Shown here in pieces: positions 44,269 to 54,320 of a stretch of 64,000 nt of DNA. A program made the translations under genes and the position numbers. The stretch is from Tunicatimonas pelagia (GTDB lineage Bacteria > Bacteroidota > Bacteroidia > Cytophagales > Cyclobacteriaceae). Where the stretch lies: NCBI RefSeq assembly GCF_030506325.1, contig NZ_CP120683.1, positions 5,345,001 to 5,409,000 of the forward strand. The letters run 5' to 3'. Each line of letters starts with the position of its first letter. Positions within the stretch are counted from its first letter, which is position 1. A model generated the notes under the pieces. It was not told the DNA's origin and made no database searches. It was given only the letters and a program-made list of their open reading frames with translations.

Positions 44269-46178
44269 CTCACCGTAAGGCAACCCTGACCATCGTAAAA
44301 AATATCTCCCTGATCTAGCATCTCTTTTATTACACTAGCTAACGTAACCTCGTCAATTTGCCCTAATGCCATTATGAGTTTCTCAGGTGGCTGGGGCGAT
44401 TGATTTAATTGCTGAATAACGATTCCTCTGGTTTTTTCCTGTTCAGCGCGGGGAAGTTGTGTGGATTTCCCTTTTCTTCTTTGTAAACAGTGGTCACAAA
44501 CTCCGCAGTCTACCGGATAATTTTCTCCAAAATAATCTAATAGTAACTGAGTGCGACAGCGTATGGGGTGCGTTACGTAGTGCGTAACCGCTTTCACCTT
44601 CGAGGCATACAGTTCTTTTTTTTCTTGAAGCTTGGCGGCTGAAAGCGGAAGCTGCCGAGCATCGTGTCGGGGAGTCATAAAAACTAACTGGGGCCGATCT
44701 TTGCGGGGTAGGTAGTTGATGATTTCCCGCTCGTGCAAGTTTTTCAACTTTATCATCACATTGTTGACGGACGTTTGTAATAGTTGAGCAAGCTGAGATT
44801 CAGAAACAGCAATATAATTAGCGTACAATTCACCGCCGTAAATGCGTAGCAAAGCGTTAACAATGGGTTCTAAAGCAGCATTGGCAATCCTGAATTTGTA
44901 CAGTTCCTGATAATCTACCCGAAAGTGTAGGGTAGACGACTGAAAAAAGCTGTCGTTGAGTTGGAGTAGGCCTTCCTCGGCCAGCCTTTTTATTGAGTGA
45001 AATACTTCAATAGGGTTGAGACCATACGTTTCAGCAAAGTGAGTGAGATCGAAATCATAGCTGGAGAGCTGACTACTTCCAACCGCAACTTTTAAATAGT
45101 TCGCTATATTTTGATAAACTGCGCGAATGAAATCTACCGATGGAAAGGACGTCTCAATGCGCTTAGTCAAATTATCCAGATCATTTTGATCGTATAAAAC
45201 TACCGCGTACGCTTTTCTTTCGTCCCGGCCAGCGCGACCGGCTTCTTGGTAGTAAGCCTCCAGCGTGTCGGGTAAGTCTAGATGTACTACCAAACGAACA
45301 TCCGGTTTATCAATTCCCATACCGAAGGCATTGGTAGCCACAATTACCCGGGTTTTGTTTTGAATCCAGGCGTCTTGCTTATCGGCTCGTTCTTCGGCAG
45401 TAAGTCCGGCGTGGTAGTAGTCAGCCGAAATATTTTTACTCTGTAGTTTCTTAGCAATAATGCGGGTTCGCTTTCGGCTGCGGGCGTACACCACAGCGGT
45501 ACCCGGAACCCCGGCTAGCGTTTTTAGCAGTCGTCGGTCTTTATCCTCTTCGTAGAAAGAAGAATAGGAAAGATTAGCCCGAGCGAAGCTTTTCTGAAAT
45601 ACCTTTTCATTCTGAAACTGAAGCTTACCCTGAATATCCTGCTTTACCGAGTCCGTAGCGGTGGCGGTAAGTGCAATTACATTTACGTCAGGGATTTCCG
45701 CTCTGAAATCAGCGATCTTCAAATAAGGCGGACGAAAATCGTATCCCCACTGCGAAATACAGTGTGCTTCGTCTACAGCAAGTAGGCTAATTTGCATTCG
45801 GCGCGCTCGTTCCAGAAAAAGATCGGTTTTAAGCCGTTCGGGAGAAACGTACAGGAATTTGATGTTGCCGAATACACAATTGTCAAGATGAAAGTCAATC
45901 TCCCGAGCACTCATACCAGAGTAGATTGCTACTGCCGGAATGTTTCTTTTCTTTAGCTGTTCCACCTGATCTTTCATCAGGGCAATCAGCGGGGAGATAA
46001 CAACGCACACCCCTTCTCGCATTAGCGCCGGAACCTGAAAGCAAATACTCTTGCCGCCTCCGGTAGGTAACAAAGCCAATGTGTCGTGGCCCGCTAGTAC
46101 CGCATCAATAATATCTTCCTGTAGCGGGCGAAAGGCCGGATAGCCCCAGTATTGCTGAAGAATGGCGTGGGCGGACAT
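44265..46178 (-). CDS. recQ: RecQ-family ATP-dependent DNA helicase
   Basis: A 637-residue RecQ helicase. The motor has 'LALLPTGGGKSICFQVPALM' (Walker A), 'AVDEAHCISQWGYDFRPPYL' (DEAH and aromatic loop), 'ALTATAT', and 'IVATNAFGMGIDKPDVRLVV' with 'YQEAGRAGRDERKAY' (motif VI). The RQC zinc site is 'CRTQLLLDYFGENYPVDCGV' then CDHC. There is a winged-helix region but no full HRDC domain, which is the shorter second RecQ type common in Bacteroidota. It unwinds recombination and repair intermediates 3' to 5'. Confidence 0.95.
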   Translation of the reverse strand: MSAHAILQQYWGYPAFRPLQEDIIDAVLAGHDTLALLPTGGGKSICFQVPALMREGVCVVISPLIALMKDQVEQLKKRNIPAVAIYSGMSAREIDFHLDNCVFGNIKFLYVSPERLKTDLFLERARRMQISLLAVDEAHCISQWGYDFRPPYLKIADFRAEIPDVNVIALTATATDSVKQDIQGKLQFQNEKVFQKSFARANLSYSSFYEEDKDRRLLKTLAGVPGTAVVYARSRKRTRIIAKKLQSKNISADYYHAGLTAEERADKQDAWIQNKTRVIVATNAFGMGIDKPDVRLVVHLDLPDTLEAYYQEAGRAGRDERKAYAVVLYDQNDLDNLTKRIETSFPSVDFIRAVYQNIANYLKVAVGSSQLSSYDFDLTHFAETYGLNPIEVFHSIKRLAEEGLLQLNDSFFQSSTLHFRVDYQELYKFRIANAALEPIVNALLRIYGGELYANYIAVSESQLAQLLQTSVNNVMIKLKNLHEREIINYLPRKDRPQLVFMTPRHDARQLPLSAAKLQEKKELYASKVKAVTHYVTHPIRCRTQLLLDYFGENYPVDCGVCDHCLQRRKGKSTQLPRAEQEKTRGIVIQQLNQSPQPPEKLIMALGQIDEVTLASVIKEMLDQGDIFYDGQGCLTVS

Positions 46179-46283
46179 TTTATTTTATTGCTGATTGGCT
46201 AAATTGTTCAATTACTGAATGGTTTGGTTACTAAGGAAGGAAGTAGAAGGTTTGGGTTGTTGATTCTTATCATTTTCCTTCGG

Positions 46284-47084
46284 CTATATTTCTATCGCTC
46301 CGTGCAGATATTTTATTGCTTTACCACTGATGTTTACTCTTTCCAGCTCCTGATCTAATTCACAAAATAATGTTCCTCCCCGTTCTGATATTTGTAACGC
46401 CCGAAATTTGGTTTTCTTCAATCTCTCCGACCAAAACGGGATTAATGTGCAATGAGCAGAACCCGTGACCGGGTCTTCGAATACACTGGCCTGGGGAGTG
46501 AATAGCCTGGATACAAAATCGACATCTCTCGAGTGTCCTTTTGCGGTTACAATTATTCCTCCGGGGTCTATATTGATTTGGTTGAGTATTGAAGTGTCTG
46601 GCTTAATATTCCTGATATCGTCTTCACTATCATAAAGAAGCAGATAGTCGCGCGCTTTCCATACTTCTTTGGGTTTAAGGTTTAAACCATCTTTTATAAT
46701 TTGAGGTAGTGCCGACTTTTTCGGCGGTCTTGCGGGAAAGTTAAGCTCAAATAAATCGTTAACTTTTCTTACATTCAGCACCCCGCTTTGTGTCTCAAAG
46801 ATAATTTCATTTTCAGAATACCCACATTCTTCAAAGAGAACAAAGGCGGTGGCTAAAGTGGCGTGACCACATAGGTCTATTTCAAATTCGGGGGTAAACC
46901 ACCTTAAGTGAAAGGTATTATTAGGGTGCTTGACGAAGAAGGCGGTCTCAGCAAGATTGTTCTCGGCGGCTATCTGTTGCAAAACCGTATCTTCGAGCCA
47001 TTCATCCAGGGGGCAAACGGCTGCTGGGTTTCCGCCAAACAACTTATCAGTAAACGTATCAATCTGATAGATTTCAATTTTCAT
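46284..47084 (-). CDS. PhzF-family isomerase/epimerase-like protein
   Basis: A 266-residue protein with the PhzF fold: 'YQIDTFTDKLFGGNPAAVCP', 'AAENNLAETAFFVK' with the catalytic Glu near residue 45, 'FEIDLCGHATLATAFVLFE' and 'VFEDPVTGSAHCTLIPFWSE'. This layout is diagnostic; the reaction in most non-phenazine members is unknown. It overlaps the upstream acetyltransferase gene by 4 bp. Confidence 0.94.
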   Translation of the reverse strand: MKIEIYQIDTFTDKLFGGNPAAVCPLDEWLEDTVLQQIAAENNLAETAFFVKHPNNTFHLRWFTPEFEIDLCGHATLATAFVLFEECGYSENEIIFETQSGVLNVRKVNDLFELNFPARPPKKSALPQIIKDGLNLKPKEVWKARDYLLLYDSEDDIRNIKPDTSILNQINIDPGGIIVTAKGHSRDVDFVSRLFTPQASVFEDPVTGSAHCTLIPFWSERLKKTKFRALQISERGGTLFCELDQELERVNISGKAIKYLHGAIEI

Positions 47085-47518
47085 CGCTGTAAATACATAC
47101 CCCTCGACTCGGGTAACGTATCGTTAAAGCCAAATTTTTTGTACAGAAAAGAAGCGTCTCCGTCGGCAATTAGGCTAACATAACAGGATTTAGGCAAGTT
47201 GCTTTCTATAAACCTGATAATATTTTCCATAATTAACTTTCCCAGGCCTTTTCCCTGAAATTCAGGAAGAACACAGATGTCTACCACTTGGCAGAAACAT
47301 CCTCCATCACCAATAATCCTTCCCATACCAATTATTTTGCTGTTGGATTCTAACATGATAGCGTACAGCGAATTAGTAAGACCTACCTCAGCAGCTTCTT
47401 TGGTTTTAGCAGATAGTCCTGCGGAAACTCTCAGGTATCGATAAACCTCAACGGGAATCTGTTTTTCAATAATATTAACTTCCAAAATTTTACAGTTCTT
47501 TATTGCCCAATTGCTCAA
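47081..47518 (-). CDS. GNAT-family N-acetyltransferase
   Basis: A 145-residue acetyltransferase. The acetyl-CoA loop is 'VDICVLPEFQGKGLGKLIME', preceded by 'IIGMGRIIGDGGCFCQVVDI', and the end 'FLYKKFGFNDTLPESRGMYL' is typical of the YjdJ/AAC-like group. It is the first gene of a two-gene unit with the PhzF-like gene (4-bp overlap). The substrate is unknown. A start a few codons later cannot be excluded. Confidence 0.9.
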   Translation of the reverse strand: MSNWAIKNCKILEVNIIEKQIPVEVYRYLRVSAGLSAKTKEAAEVGLTNSLYAIMLESNSKIIGMGRIIGDGGCFCQVVDICVLPEFQGKGLGKLIMENIIRFIESNLPKSCYVSLIADGDASFLYKKFGFNDTLPESRGMYLQR

Positions 47519-47742
47519 CCGTGCCCACGGACAGGCGGGTTGCTGAAGATATTAGGCGATAGTCAACAGGTTAAAAGATTAAGGTGTTAAAGTGTTCATG
47601 GGTTATGGTGTTAGCGTAGTTTGATGTACAATGTTGGAAATTGGTCATTGGTCATTAGATTACGAGCTTGGGATAGTTGGTTGCGAGAGAAATAAATTTT
47701 TACTTCCGTTTTCCGTTCTCCATTACTCACTATCCACTATCA

Positions 47743-47794
47743 ATTAATCATCAGTCACTATTCATCACTCATTAATCATCAATCATTATTCACC
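47743..47794. repeat. Short AT-rich direct repeat
   Basis: ATTAATCATCAGTCACTATTCATC (47743-47766) and its near-copy at 47771-47794 (three differences, 28-bp period) sit in the 285-bp gap before the DUF4249 gene; the unit is described by its start ATTAATCATCA and end TATTCA. Similar TCATTA-rich sequence forms the hairpin at 40027-40090. The rest of the gap (47519-47742) shows nothing recognisable. Confidence 0.5.
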
Positions 47795-47803
47795 GCTAAC
47801 TGT

Positions 47804-48649
47804 TCATTTCACCGTAGATCCTCCCGAAATGGCTGAAGAAACCTGAAAGAAACCCAGGGGCAGTTCCTGCGGATTGGTGAGGTTTCTGATGGTAGAAGTA
47901 GGGTTGCGAGGCGGGCCGCTAAACAAACCACCGTCGTTAAAGAGCAGTTCTTGTAGCTGAGTATAATAATCGTACTGACCTGGGTTGAGACTGAACATTT
48001 CAATGCGTACCGAGTCGCCGAGTTCAAAGGCGTAGTTGGCCAACTGAAGGGTATCAATTTGTTCGGTAAGAAATTCGTCGCTCTGAATCAATAAATCTTC
48101 GCGAGCGTTGTACAGCGAATCATCTTCGTAAACTAAGAAGCGGTAATAATTAGTCCCTCGCTCCTTAGGGGTGCGTCCGCTAAAAAAGAAGTAGTAGCCA
48201 TCGTCTAGAAAAAACAAGTCTTCCAGAAAACGGTAACTGAACGAGTCTACTTCGGCCACCGGAAGCACCGTGCCCCGGCCTTCGTAAACCTGCTCTTGGT
48301 AATTTACCGTAAGGGTGTAGGTATTTCCCGAGTCTATCGGAATTTCATCCGTGAAATAGAATCCTGCCGAATCTTCCTGTTCAATCAGTACGTAATCTTG
48401 TTCATTGGCTTGATCCCGAATAATTACTTGGGCATCAGATACTGGCACTGAGGCATTGGCATCGTAGTAATTCCCGGTGGTAGTAAGCCGCACCCGAGCA
48501 TGGTTTCTTTCGGGAGCAAATTCCCAGTAGGTAAGGTTACCTTCAATCACTAACTTGGGATTCTCATTAGGCAGATCAAGAGTAATTTCTTCCTGACAAG
48601 CAATAAGGGCCAAAAGCGAGATAGCGGAAAATAGTGTAAATAGTCGCAT
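47804..48649 (-). CDS. DUF4249 lipoprotein
   Basis: A 281-residue lipoprotein (ALIAC, Cys19) of the DUF4249 family: 'LPNENPKLVIEGNLTYWEFA', 'VRLTTTGNYYDANASVPVSD', 'VNYQEQVYEGRGTVLPVAEV', 'DYYTQLQELLFNDGG', then 'NPQELPLGFFQVSS'. DUF4249 proteins are the usual partners of a group of TonB-dependent receptors, as here, where the receptor gene lies 5 bp upstream. It probably sits on the outer membrane and helps ligand capture. The ligand is unknown. Confidence 0.92.
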   Translation of the reverse strand: MRLFTLFSAISLLALIACQEEITLDLPNENPKLVIEGNLTYWEFAPERNHARVRLTTTGNYYDANASVPVSDAQVIIRDQANEQDYVLIEQEDSAGFYFTDEIPIDSGNTYTLTVNYQEQVYEGRGTVLPVAEVDSFSYRFLEDLFFLDDGYYFFFSGRTPKERGTNYYRFLVYEDDSLYNAREDLLIQSDEFLTEQIDTLQLANYAFELGDSVRIEMFSLNPGQYDYYTQLQELLFNDGGLFSGPPRNPTSTIRNLTNPQELPLGFFQVSSAISGGSTVK

Positions 48650-48654
48650 ACCGG

Positions 48655-51054
48655 CTAGAATTTAAAGTTGTAGGTAATTGACGGGATAAATCGGAATAAA
48701 TACGTTTTTATTGAGCCAGGTCGCTGAGTAGTAATGGGTTCATCGTCCGCTCCTGGGTCAAACGAAACATCATCGTTGTATACATCTTCAAAAGTAATGA
48801 CGAACGGGTTTTTGCGACCGTACACATTGTATACCGAAAAGCTCCAGTTGCTCTTCCAACGCCGTTCTTCATTATTCTTATTCTCAAGTACTACCGAAAC
48901 ATCGAACCGATGGTAATCGGGCATCCGAAAGGCATTTCGCTCACCTTCACCGTAGTACGGAACCGATAAGCCATTTAGTTGGTAACGGCCAGATGGAAAG
49001 GAAACGGCTGTTCCAGTGCTATAGACCCAGTTGCCTGATAAGGTAAGCCGAGGGTTGAGCTGATGAGAAAGTACCAGCGCAATATCATGAGTTCGGTCGT
49101 AGCGGGCGTTGTAGGGCTGACCTAAGTTAATTCCGTCAATTTGCTGACGAACGCGGGAGAGGGTATAGGCAATCCAGCCGGTAGTGCGGCCTACATCTTT
49201 CCGAAGCAGAAACTCAGCTCCGTAGGCCCAGCCTCTACCAACCGAAATTTCTGTTTCCAGATTCTCATTGAGTAGAATATCGGTTCCGGTCAGAAAATCG
49301 ATAATATCGTGCATCCATTTATAGTAAACCTCCACCGAGGCTTCTATGGTATTTTGCCGTAGGTTTTGAAAATATCCCAGTGCTAACTGATCGCCCACCA
49401 TCGGTGGAACGTAGGTGTCTGCTGGAATCCATCGGTCAATGGGCAAACCAGCGGTGGCGTTGGAGGCAATCTGCACGTACTGTCGCATTCGGTTATAAGA
49501 AAACTTCAGTGATTTTTCACTATCGAGCAAGTACCGCATTCCGAAGCGGGGTTCGGCACCGTGGTAACTTTCTATATTTTCCAATCGGTCGTACTGGGTT
49601 TCACCGCTGATCGTTTCGTCCGATAAAGGCTGGCCTTCCTCGTATTGCAGTACCGTGCCCGGGCCAATGTGCTGGAAATAAGAATAGCGTAATCCGTACT
49701 CCATCGATATACGCGGGCTTAGCTGATGGTTGTTTCCAATGTAAACGGCGTGCTCCAGGGCATATTTATTGTCTAGTATGAGTGGCACGAAGTTAAGACC
49801 CTCACCCTGAGGAATGATTCGGGCTGGTTCAAAATCGAAATGGGAAATGTGGTAGCCAAAGTCAATGGCCAGATTAGGAGAAGCAAAGAAGTTGCCATCA
49901 AATTTGGCACTGTATTCCTTCAAGCGCGATGTCCAGGTAAACTCCGCCGTCTCAGCATCAATATCGAAGCCGTAGTCAAAATTGCTGTACACTAGCGTGG
50001 TGTTGAAAAATACTTTATCTGATAACAAGTGGTTCCAGCGTAGGGTAGCCGTAGCGTTTCCCCAGTCTAAGCCAAACTGATCGGCAATACCGAATTTATC
50101 CCGGCCGAAGTAGCCTGATAAAAATAGCCGATTACGATCGTTCAGCGTGTAGTTCGCTTTAGCATTAAAATCGTAGAAATACAGAATATTGTCTCGTATA
50201 TCTTCGTCGGGAGATAATCGCAGGAACAAATCAGCGTAGGTACGTCTTCCCGACAGAATAAAGGAAGATTGATCTTTTTTAATTGGCCCTTCTACGGTTA
50301 GTCGGCTAGAGATTAGCCCAATCCCTCCCGATACTCTAAACTTCTTACTGTTTCCTTCCTTCATTTGGATGTCCAAAATAGAAGATAATCGGCTACCAAA
50401 GCGAGCGGGAATTCCTCCTTTGTAGATCTCGATATTCTTAATGGCATCAGGGTTAAAAACTGAAAAGAAACCCAGAAAGTGGGAAGGGTTGTATACGGTG
50501 GCTCCGTCGAGCAGCACCAGGTTCTGATCGGCAGACCCGCCCCGCACAAATAATCCGGTGGTGCCTTCACCGGCACTGATTACGCCTGGCAGTAACTGCA
50601 CAGTTTTAATAATATCTACCTCACCGAAAAGTGCGGGCAACCGCTGTACTTTTTCTATTTGTAACTTCTCCCGACTCATGGCTACATCTTGCACGTTGGC
50701 ATCGGGCCGATCCGCCGAAACAATTACCTCCTGCAATTCTACCTCCCCCGAGGTTAGCTCTACGGATAACGTTTGATTCGCCTTAAGAGAAATAGTTTTT
50801 TCTACTGCCTGGTAGCCCAAGTAGGAGAACGTAAACGTGTAGTCGCCGGGAGCTAGCGTGAGCGAGTAAAAACCGTAAACATTTGTGGTGGTGCCGGTGC
50901 CCGACCGTTCTTTAATGGTAACGGTCGCTCCAATGAGATCTTCTCCGCTCGAGGCATCTCGTACGTAGCCGTTTAAGGTGAATGATGATTGACTAAAAGC
51001 AAAAAGCGGGAGAAGGACACCGATAGTGAGGAATCCGAAAAACAAGCGGGGCAT
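48655..51054 (-). CDS. TonB-dependent receptor with DUF4249 partner
   Basis: A 799-residue receptor with a signal peptide (GVLLPLFAFSQ), a carboxypeptidase-regulatory-like domain ('GYVRDASSGEDLIGATVTIK'), 'VELQEVIVSADRP', and a plug with 'VFVRGG'-type motif (here TGLFVRGGSADQNLVLLDGA) and 'IEIYKGGIPARFGSRLSSIL'. The barrel ends 'SITYNFKF'. It is the first gene of the pair with the DUF4249 gene 5 bp downstream. The ligand is unknown. Confidence 0.93.
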   Translation of the reverse strand: MPRLFFGFLTIGVLLPLFAFSQSSFTLNGYVRDASSGEDLIGATVTIKERSGTGTTTNVYGFYSLTLAPGDYTFTFSYLGYQAVEKTISLKANQTLSVELTSGEVELQEVIVSADRPDANVQDVAMSREKLQIEKVQRLPALFGEVDIIKTVQLLPGVISAGEGTTGLFVRGGSADQNLVLLDGATVYNPSHFLGFFSVFNPDAIKNIEIYKGGIPARFGSRLSSILDIQMKEGNSKKFRVSGGIGLISSRLTVEGPIKKDQSSFILSGRRTYADLFLRLSPDEDIRDNILYFYDFNAKANYTLNDRNRLFLSGYFGRDKFGIADQFGLDWGNATATLRWNHLLSDKVFFNTTLVYSNFDYGFDIDAETAEFTWTSRLKEYSAKFDGNFFASPNLAIDFGYHISHFDFEPARIIPQGEGLNFVPLILDNKYALEHAVYIGNNHQLSPRISMEYGLRYSYFQHIGPGTVLQYEEGQPLSDETISGETQYDRLENIESYHGAEPRFGMRYLLDSEKSLKFSYNRMRQYVQIASNATAGLPIDRWIPADTYVPPMVGDQLALGYFQNLRQNTIEASVEVYYKWMHDIIDFLTGTDILLNENLETEISVGRGWAYGAEFLLRKDVGRTTGWIAYTLSRVRQQIDGINLGQPYNARYDRTHDIALVLSHQLNPRLTLSGNWVYSTGTAVSFPSGRYQLNGLSVPYYGEGERNAFRMPDYHRFDVSVVLENKNNEERRWKSNWSFSVYNVYGRKNPFVITFEDVYNDDVSFDPGADDEPITTQRPGSIKTYLFRFIPSITYNFKF

Positions 51055-51128
51055 TACTTCTTTGTGGGTTTCCAGATTTTAACGGCCTGAAAAAATATAA
51101 GTTCTACAAATGCGTGAGGAAAATAAAT

Positions 51129-51371
51129 TTACGCTACTCTCAGTGGAGACGGATACACTGGTTCGTCGAGTGCAAAGCTTCGGTTTAGCTCAGCAAAGGT
51201 TTCTTGTTTGGCTTGCTGAAAAGCAGCTTCCCATAATTCATCGCGGAGCTGACCCTCTTGCTTGTATAGTAAGTACAATCCTTCCAACCGGGCTAGGGTG
51301 CCGGTCATCTGATGGTTGAGGCGAGATACAATTTCGTTTAATGCTAATTCGGGGCTTTGTGGTGAAGGCAT
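51129..51371 (-). CDS. Small helical hypothetical protein
   Basis: An 80-residue, mostly helical soluble protein ('ALNEIVSRLNHQMTGTLARL', 'LWEAAFQQAKQETFAELNRS'). No domain is recognised. It lies 74 bp upstream of the receptor start on the same strand, so it may belong to the same transcript. Confidence 0.55.
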   Translation of the reverse strand: MPSPQSPELALNEIVSRLNHQMTGTLARLEGLYLLYKQEGQLRDELWEAAFQQAKQETFAELNRSFALDEPVYPSPLRVA

Positions 51372-51515
51372 AGTGAAGCTGTTAATTTTTTAGGAAGATA
51401 TAGCATCTATCATATAAAAGGCTAACTAATTCGGTGAGTGGGAATTATTGCTCGGCTGAACGGCTTCTCTTAGCGACGAAATTATTCACTTATTTTTTAT
51501 TTAAATAACCAACGC

Positions 51516-51944
51516 ATGACCGCAGCAAAAGCAGGCGACACTGTACAAGTACATTATACCGGAACGCTTACTGATGGCACTGAATTTGACTCTTCCCGCA
51601 AGCGCAATGAGCCTCTTCAGTTTACCTTAGGAAAAGGCCAAATGATTGCCGGGTTTGAAAAAGCAGTAGATGGTATGAACGTGGGGGAGAGCAAACAAGT
51701 AAATATTCCGAGCCAGGAAGCTTACGGAGAAGTAAAGAAAGAGATGATTATGGAAGTTTCTAAAGGCGACTTCCCGCCTGATATTACTCCGGCAGTAGGT
51801 CAGCAACTGGCCGTGAACGCCCAAGGGCAGCAAGTACCTGTCACCATCACTGAGATAAAGGATGATAAGGTAGTACTAGATGCAAACCACCCTTTGGCAG
51901 GGAAGGATTTGCTATTTGATATTGAATTGGTGAAAATCACGTAA
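51516..51944 (+). CDS. FKBP-type peptidyl-prolyl isomerase (SlyD-like)
   Basis: A 142-residue cytosolic FKBP: 'AGDTVQVHYTGTLTDGTEFD', 'EPLQFTLGKGQMIAGFEKAV', then 'MNVGESKQVNIPSQEAYGE' and an inserted-flap (IF) domain from about residue 70 to 120, ending 'NHPLAGKDLLFDIELVKI'. This is the SlyD layout without the His-rich tail. It would catalyse proline isomerisation and act as a chaperone. It ends at an intrinsic terminator (51974-52015). Confidence 0.93.
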   Translation: MTAAKAGDTVQVHYTGTLTDGTEFDSSRKRNEPLQFTLGKGQMIAGFEKAVDGMNVGESKQVNIPSQEAYGEVKKEMIMEVSKGDFPPDITPAVGQQLAVNAQGQQVPVTITEIKDDKVVLDANHPLAGKDLLFDIELVKIT

Positions 51945-51973
51945 AATTCTACTAAGAATCTAAACTAAGTTCG

Positions 51974-52015
51974 GAAAAACTTGTATCATAGTAGTAGATG
52001 CAAGTTTTTCTTTTA
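51974..52015 (+). terminator. Intrinsic terminator of the FKBP gene
   Basis: GAAAAACTTGTATC (51974-51987) and GATGCAAGTTTTTC (51997-52010) form a 14-bp stem with one G-U pair and a 9-nt loop, followed by TTTTATAAA. Confidence 0.8.
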
Positions 52016-52105
52016 TAAAGATATAATAGTATTAGAGCTTTTTATAATAGTAAACCTTTCATTACATCCTCCGTATATCATAAAGATTTCTGAAAATATC
52101 GGTTT

Positions 52106-54310
52106 ATGGATACCCGACAGATTACCTCCCTGCTTCATAATTTCTCGGATTCACTCAAGCACGAACACTCCCTACCTGAACTCGAGGACATCGTGACCAA
52201 TGTGTGTCCCGTGTGCCCTACATCGATCGATGATTTTATCAGCGATCTTTCGGAAGCGGGGGAGCGGATGCAACTTGTGTTTATCTCTAACAGTATTGCC
52301 CAAGACAAGTTTCAGGATTTTGTCAAGGATGCTGACTTTCCAATTTTACTGTTTCAGCGCGAGAAGGGTGATGAGTCTGATAATTTTGAGCCAGTGTTTG
52401 TACGGCTCAACGAAAAGCTGGAGCACGTAGCGGCCCGGGTGACTGATGATGGTTCCCTTGAGCCTGTAGTGGTAAGTAGTCTATCCAGTAATCTGTATCT
52501 TGACGAAAACGATGAAGTAGTGTTCGTCACGGCTTTTCCGTTTCATAGCACCGTTGGAAAAAAAGAAGATAAGGAGAACCCCACTCCGGTGCAGCGGTTC
52601 ATTAGACTGCTGGCGCCCGAGCGAAAAGACATCTTTTACGTTTATGTTTACGCCATAGCAGTAGGTATCATTAGCCTTTCCCTGCCGCTGGGAACCCAAG
52701 CAATTGTTGGGTTTATTGCCGGAGGAATGTGGTTTAATTCGGTGGTACTGCTCATTGCATTGGTAATTGTGGGTATACTGGTATCAGGGGTATTGCAGAT
52801 TATGCAGATTTCTATGGTGGAGATTTTGCAACGTCGAGTTTTTGCCAAAACAGCTTTTGAGTTTGCCTACCGCATTCCCAAAATCAATGCTGAGGCCCTG
52901 TTTAAGTACCATACCCCCGAGCTGATTAACCGCTTTTTTGATATTCTGACCGTACAAAAAGGCCTTCCTAAGATACTGATTGACCTTTCAACGGCACTGT
53001 TACAAATTCTTTTCGGGTTAATTCTGCTGTCTTTCTATCATCCGTTTTTCGTTTTCTTTGCCTTGTTATTGGTGGCAATACTGGTCGCTATATTCTACTT
53101 CACCGGAGCCAAAGGGCTAGATTCGTCTATTATTGAATCGAAGTACAAATACAAAGTGGCGTATTGGCTAGAGGAATTAGGGCGCGCTCTATCTTCCTTC
53201 AAGGTAGCGGGCACCACTCGCTTGCCAATAAAGAAGGCCGATTATAATGTTAACCAATATCTCTTACACCGCAAGGTACACTTCGGCGTGCTGATTCGTC
53301 AGTTCTCTTTTATTGTTATGTTCAAAGTGCTTATTACGGCGGGCGTTTTGGTATTGGGTACAATTTTGGTAATTGACCGACAGATTACATTGGGGCAGTT
53401 TGTAGCTTCTGAACTGATTATTGTGCAGGTAATTGGGGCCGTAGAAAAGATTATTATTAACCTGGACACGGTTTACGATGTACTTACTGCAGTAGACAAA
53501 ATCGGTAAAGTAACTGATAAGCCCTTGGAGAACCAAATGGGAGTGCGTTTGCCCAAAACGTACTTTGATAAAGGAATTGAGGTTGACATACAAAACCTGA
53601 ATTACAACTACCCTGGCTACGATAAAAAGGTACTTAAAGAAATAAACCTAACAATGAAGCCGGGTGAACGTATCTGTATTACTGGGCACTCTGGCAGTGG
53701 TAAATCTACGTTGGTCAATATTATTGATGGCATTTACCCTTCTTATAAAGGAGTGGTAACGTACAACAATGTATCGCTTAGTGATATTGACGTGAATTTT
53801 CTTAGAGATCATATTGCCAAAAATGTGTCGCAGGAGGATATCTTTGATGGTACGGTGTTAGAAAATATTTTGCTTGGTAAGTCCAACGCTACTTACCAAA
53901 CGGCGATTGAAGCGATTGAAGCAGTTGGTGCTACCGACGAAATCAATCAATTACCTGAAGGACTGCATACTCCGTTGGTGAGTGGTGGAAAAACTCTCTC
54001 TACCGGACTGGCTCACAAAATCACTCTGGCTCGCTGTATTGCTAAGAAACCGAAAGTTATTATCCTGAACGATTTCTTTTTCTTCTTCGAGCAATCAGTA
54101 AAAGAGCGTTTGATTCGTTACTTAACTGATGCTAAGCACAGCTGGACATTGATTACAGTATCTACTGATCCGGTTATTTTAACTAATTGTACCCGGGTAA
54201 TTGTATTGAAAGAGGGAGCGATAGTTACCCAGGGTACTTACGACGAAGTGAGCAAAGACCCTCATTTTCAAGAAATTATTGACCACGATATTAGACCAAT
54301 TACTTCTTAA
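52106..54310 (+). CDS. ABC exporter of type I secretion type with degenerate ATPase domain
   Basis: A 734-residue ABC transporter. About residues 1-165 are a peptidase-like N-terminal domain with Cys pairs only in VCPVC and no C39 catalytic triad; about 180-460 are six transmembrane helices; the rest is the nucleotide-binding domain. Walker A is intact (GHSGSGKST, 527-535) and the Q loop is present (NVSQEDIFDG), but the signature is LSTGL (631-635) instead of LSGGQ, Walker B reads IILND (N655 for Asp, D656 for the catalytic Glu) followed by five Phe and E662 in place of the D loop, and the H-loop His is Ser/Thr (WTLITVSTDP). ATP hydrolysis should be weak or absent. HlyD- and TolC-like genes follow. 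Confidence 0.85.
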   Translation: MDTRQITSLLHNFSDSLKHEHSLPELEDIVTNVCPVCPTSIDDFISDLSEAGERMQLVFISNSIAQDKFQDFVKDADFPILLFQREKGDESDNFEPVFVRLNEKLEHVAARVTDDGSLEPVVVSSLSSNLYLDENDEVVFVTAFPFHSTVGKKEDKENPTPVQRFIRLLAPERKDIFYVYVYAIAVGIISLSLPLGTQAIVGFIAGGMWFNSVVLLIALVIVGILVSGVLQIMQISMVEILQRRVFAKTAFEFAYRIPKINAEALFKYHTPELINRFFDILTVQKGLPKILIDLSTALLQILFGLILLSFYHPFFVFFALLLVAILVAIFYFTGAKGLDSSIIESKYKYKVAYWLEELGRALSSFKVAGTTRLPIKKADYNVNQYLLHRKVHFGVLIRQFSFIVMFKVLITAGVLVLGTILVIDRQITLGQFVASELIIVQVIGAVEKIIINLDTVYDVLTAVDKIGKVTDKPLENQMGVRLPKTYFDKGIEVDIQNLNYNYPGYDKKVLKEINLTMKPGERICITGHSGSGKSTLVNIIDGIYPSYKGVVTYNNVSLSDIDVNFLRDHIAKNVSQEDIFDGTVLENILLGKSNATYQTAIEAIEAVGATDEINQLPEGLHTPLVSGGKTLSTGLAHKITLARCIAKKPKVIILNDFFFFFEQSVKERLIRYLTDAKHSWTLITVSTDPVILTNCTRVIVLKEGAIVTQGTYDEVSKDPHFQEIIDHDIRPITS

Positions 54311-54320
54311 TTGAAAAATA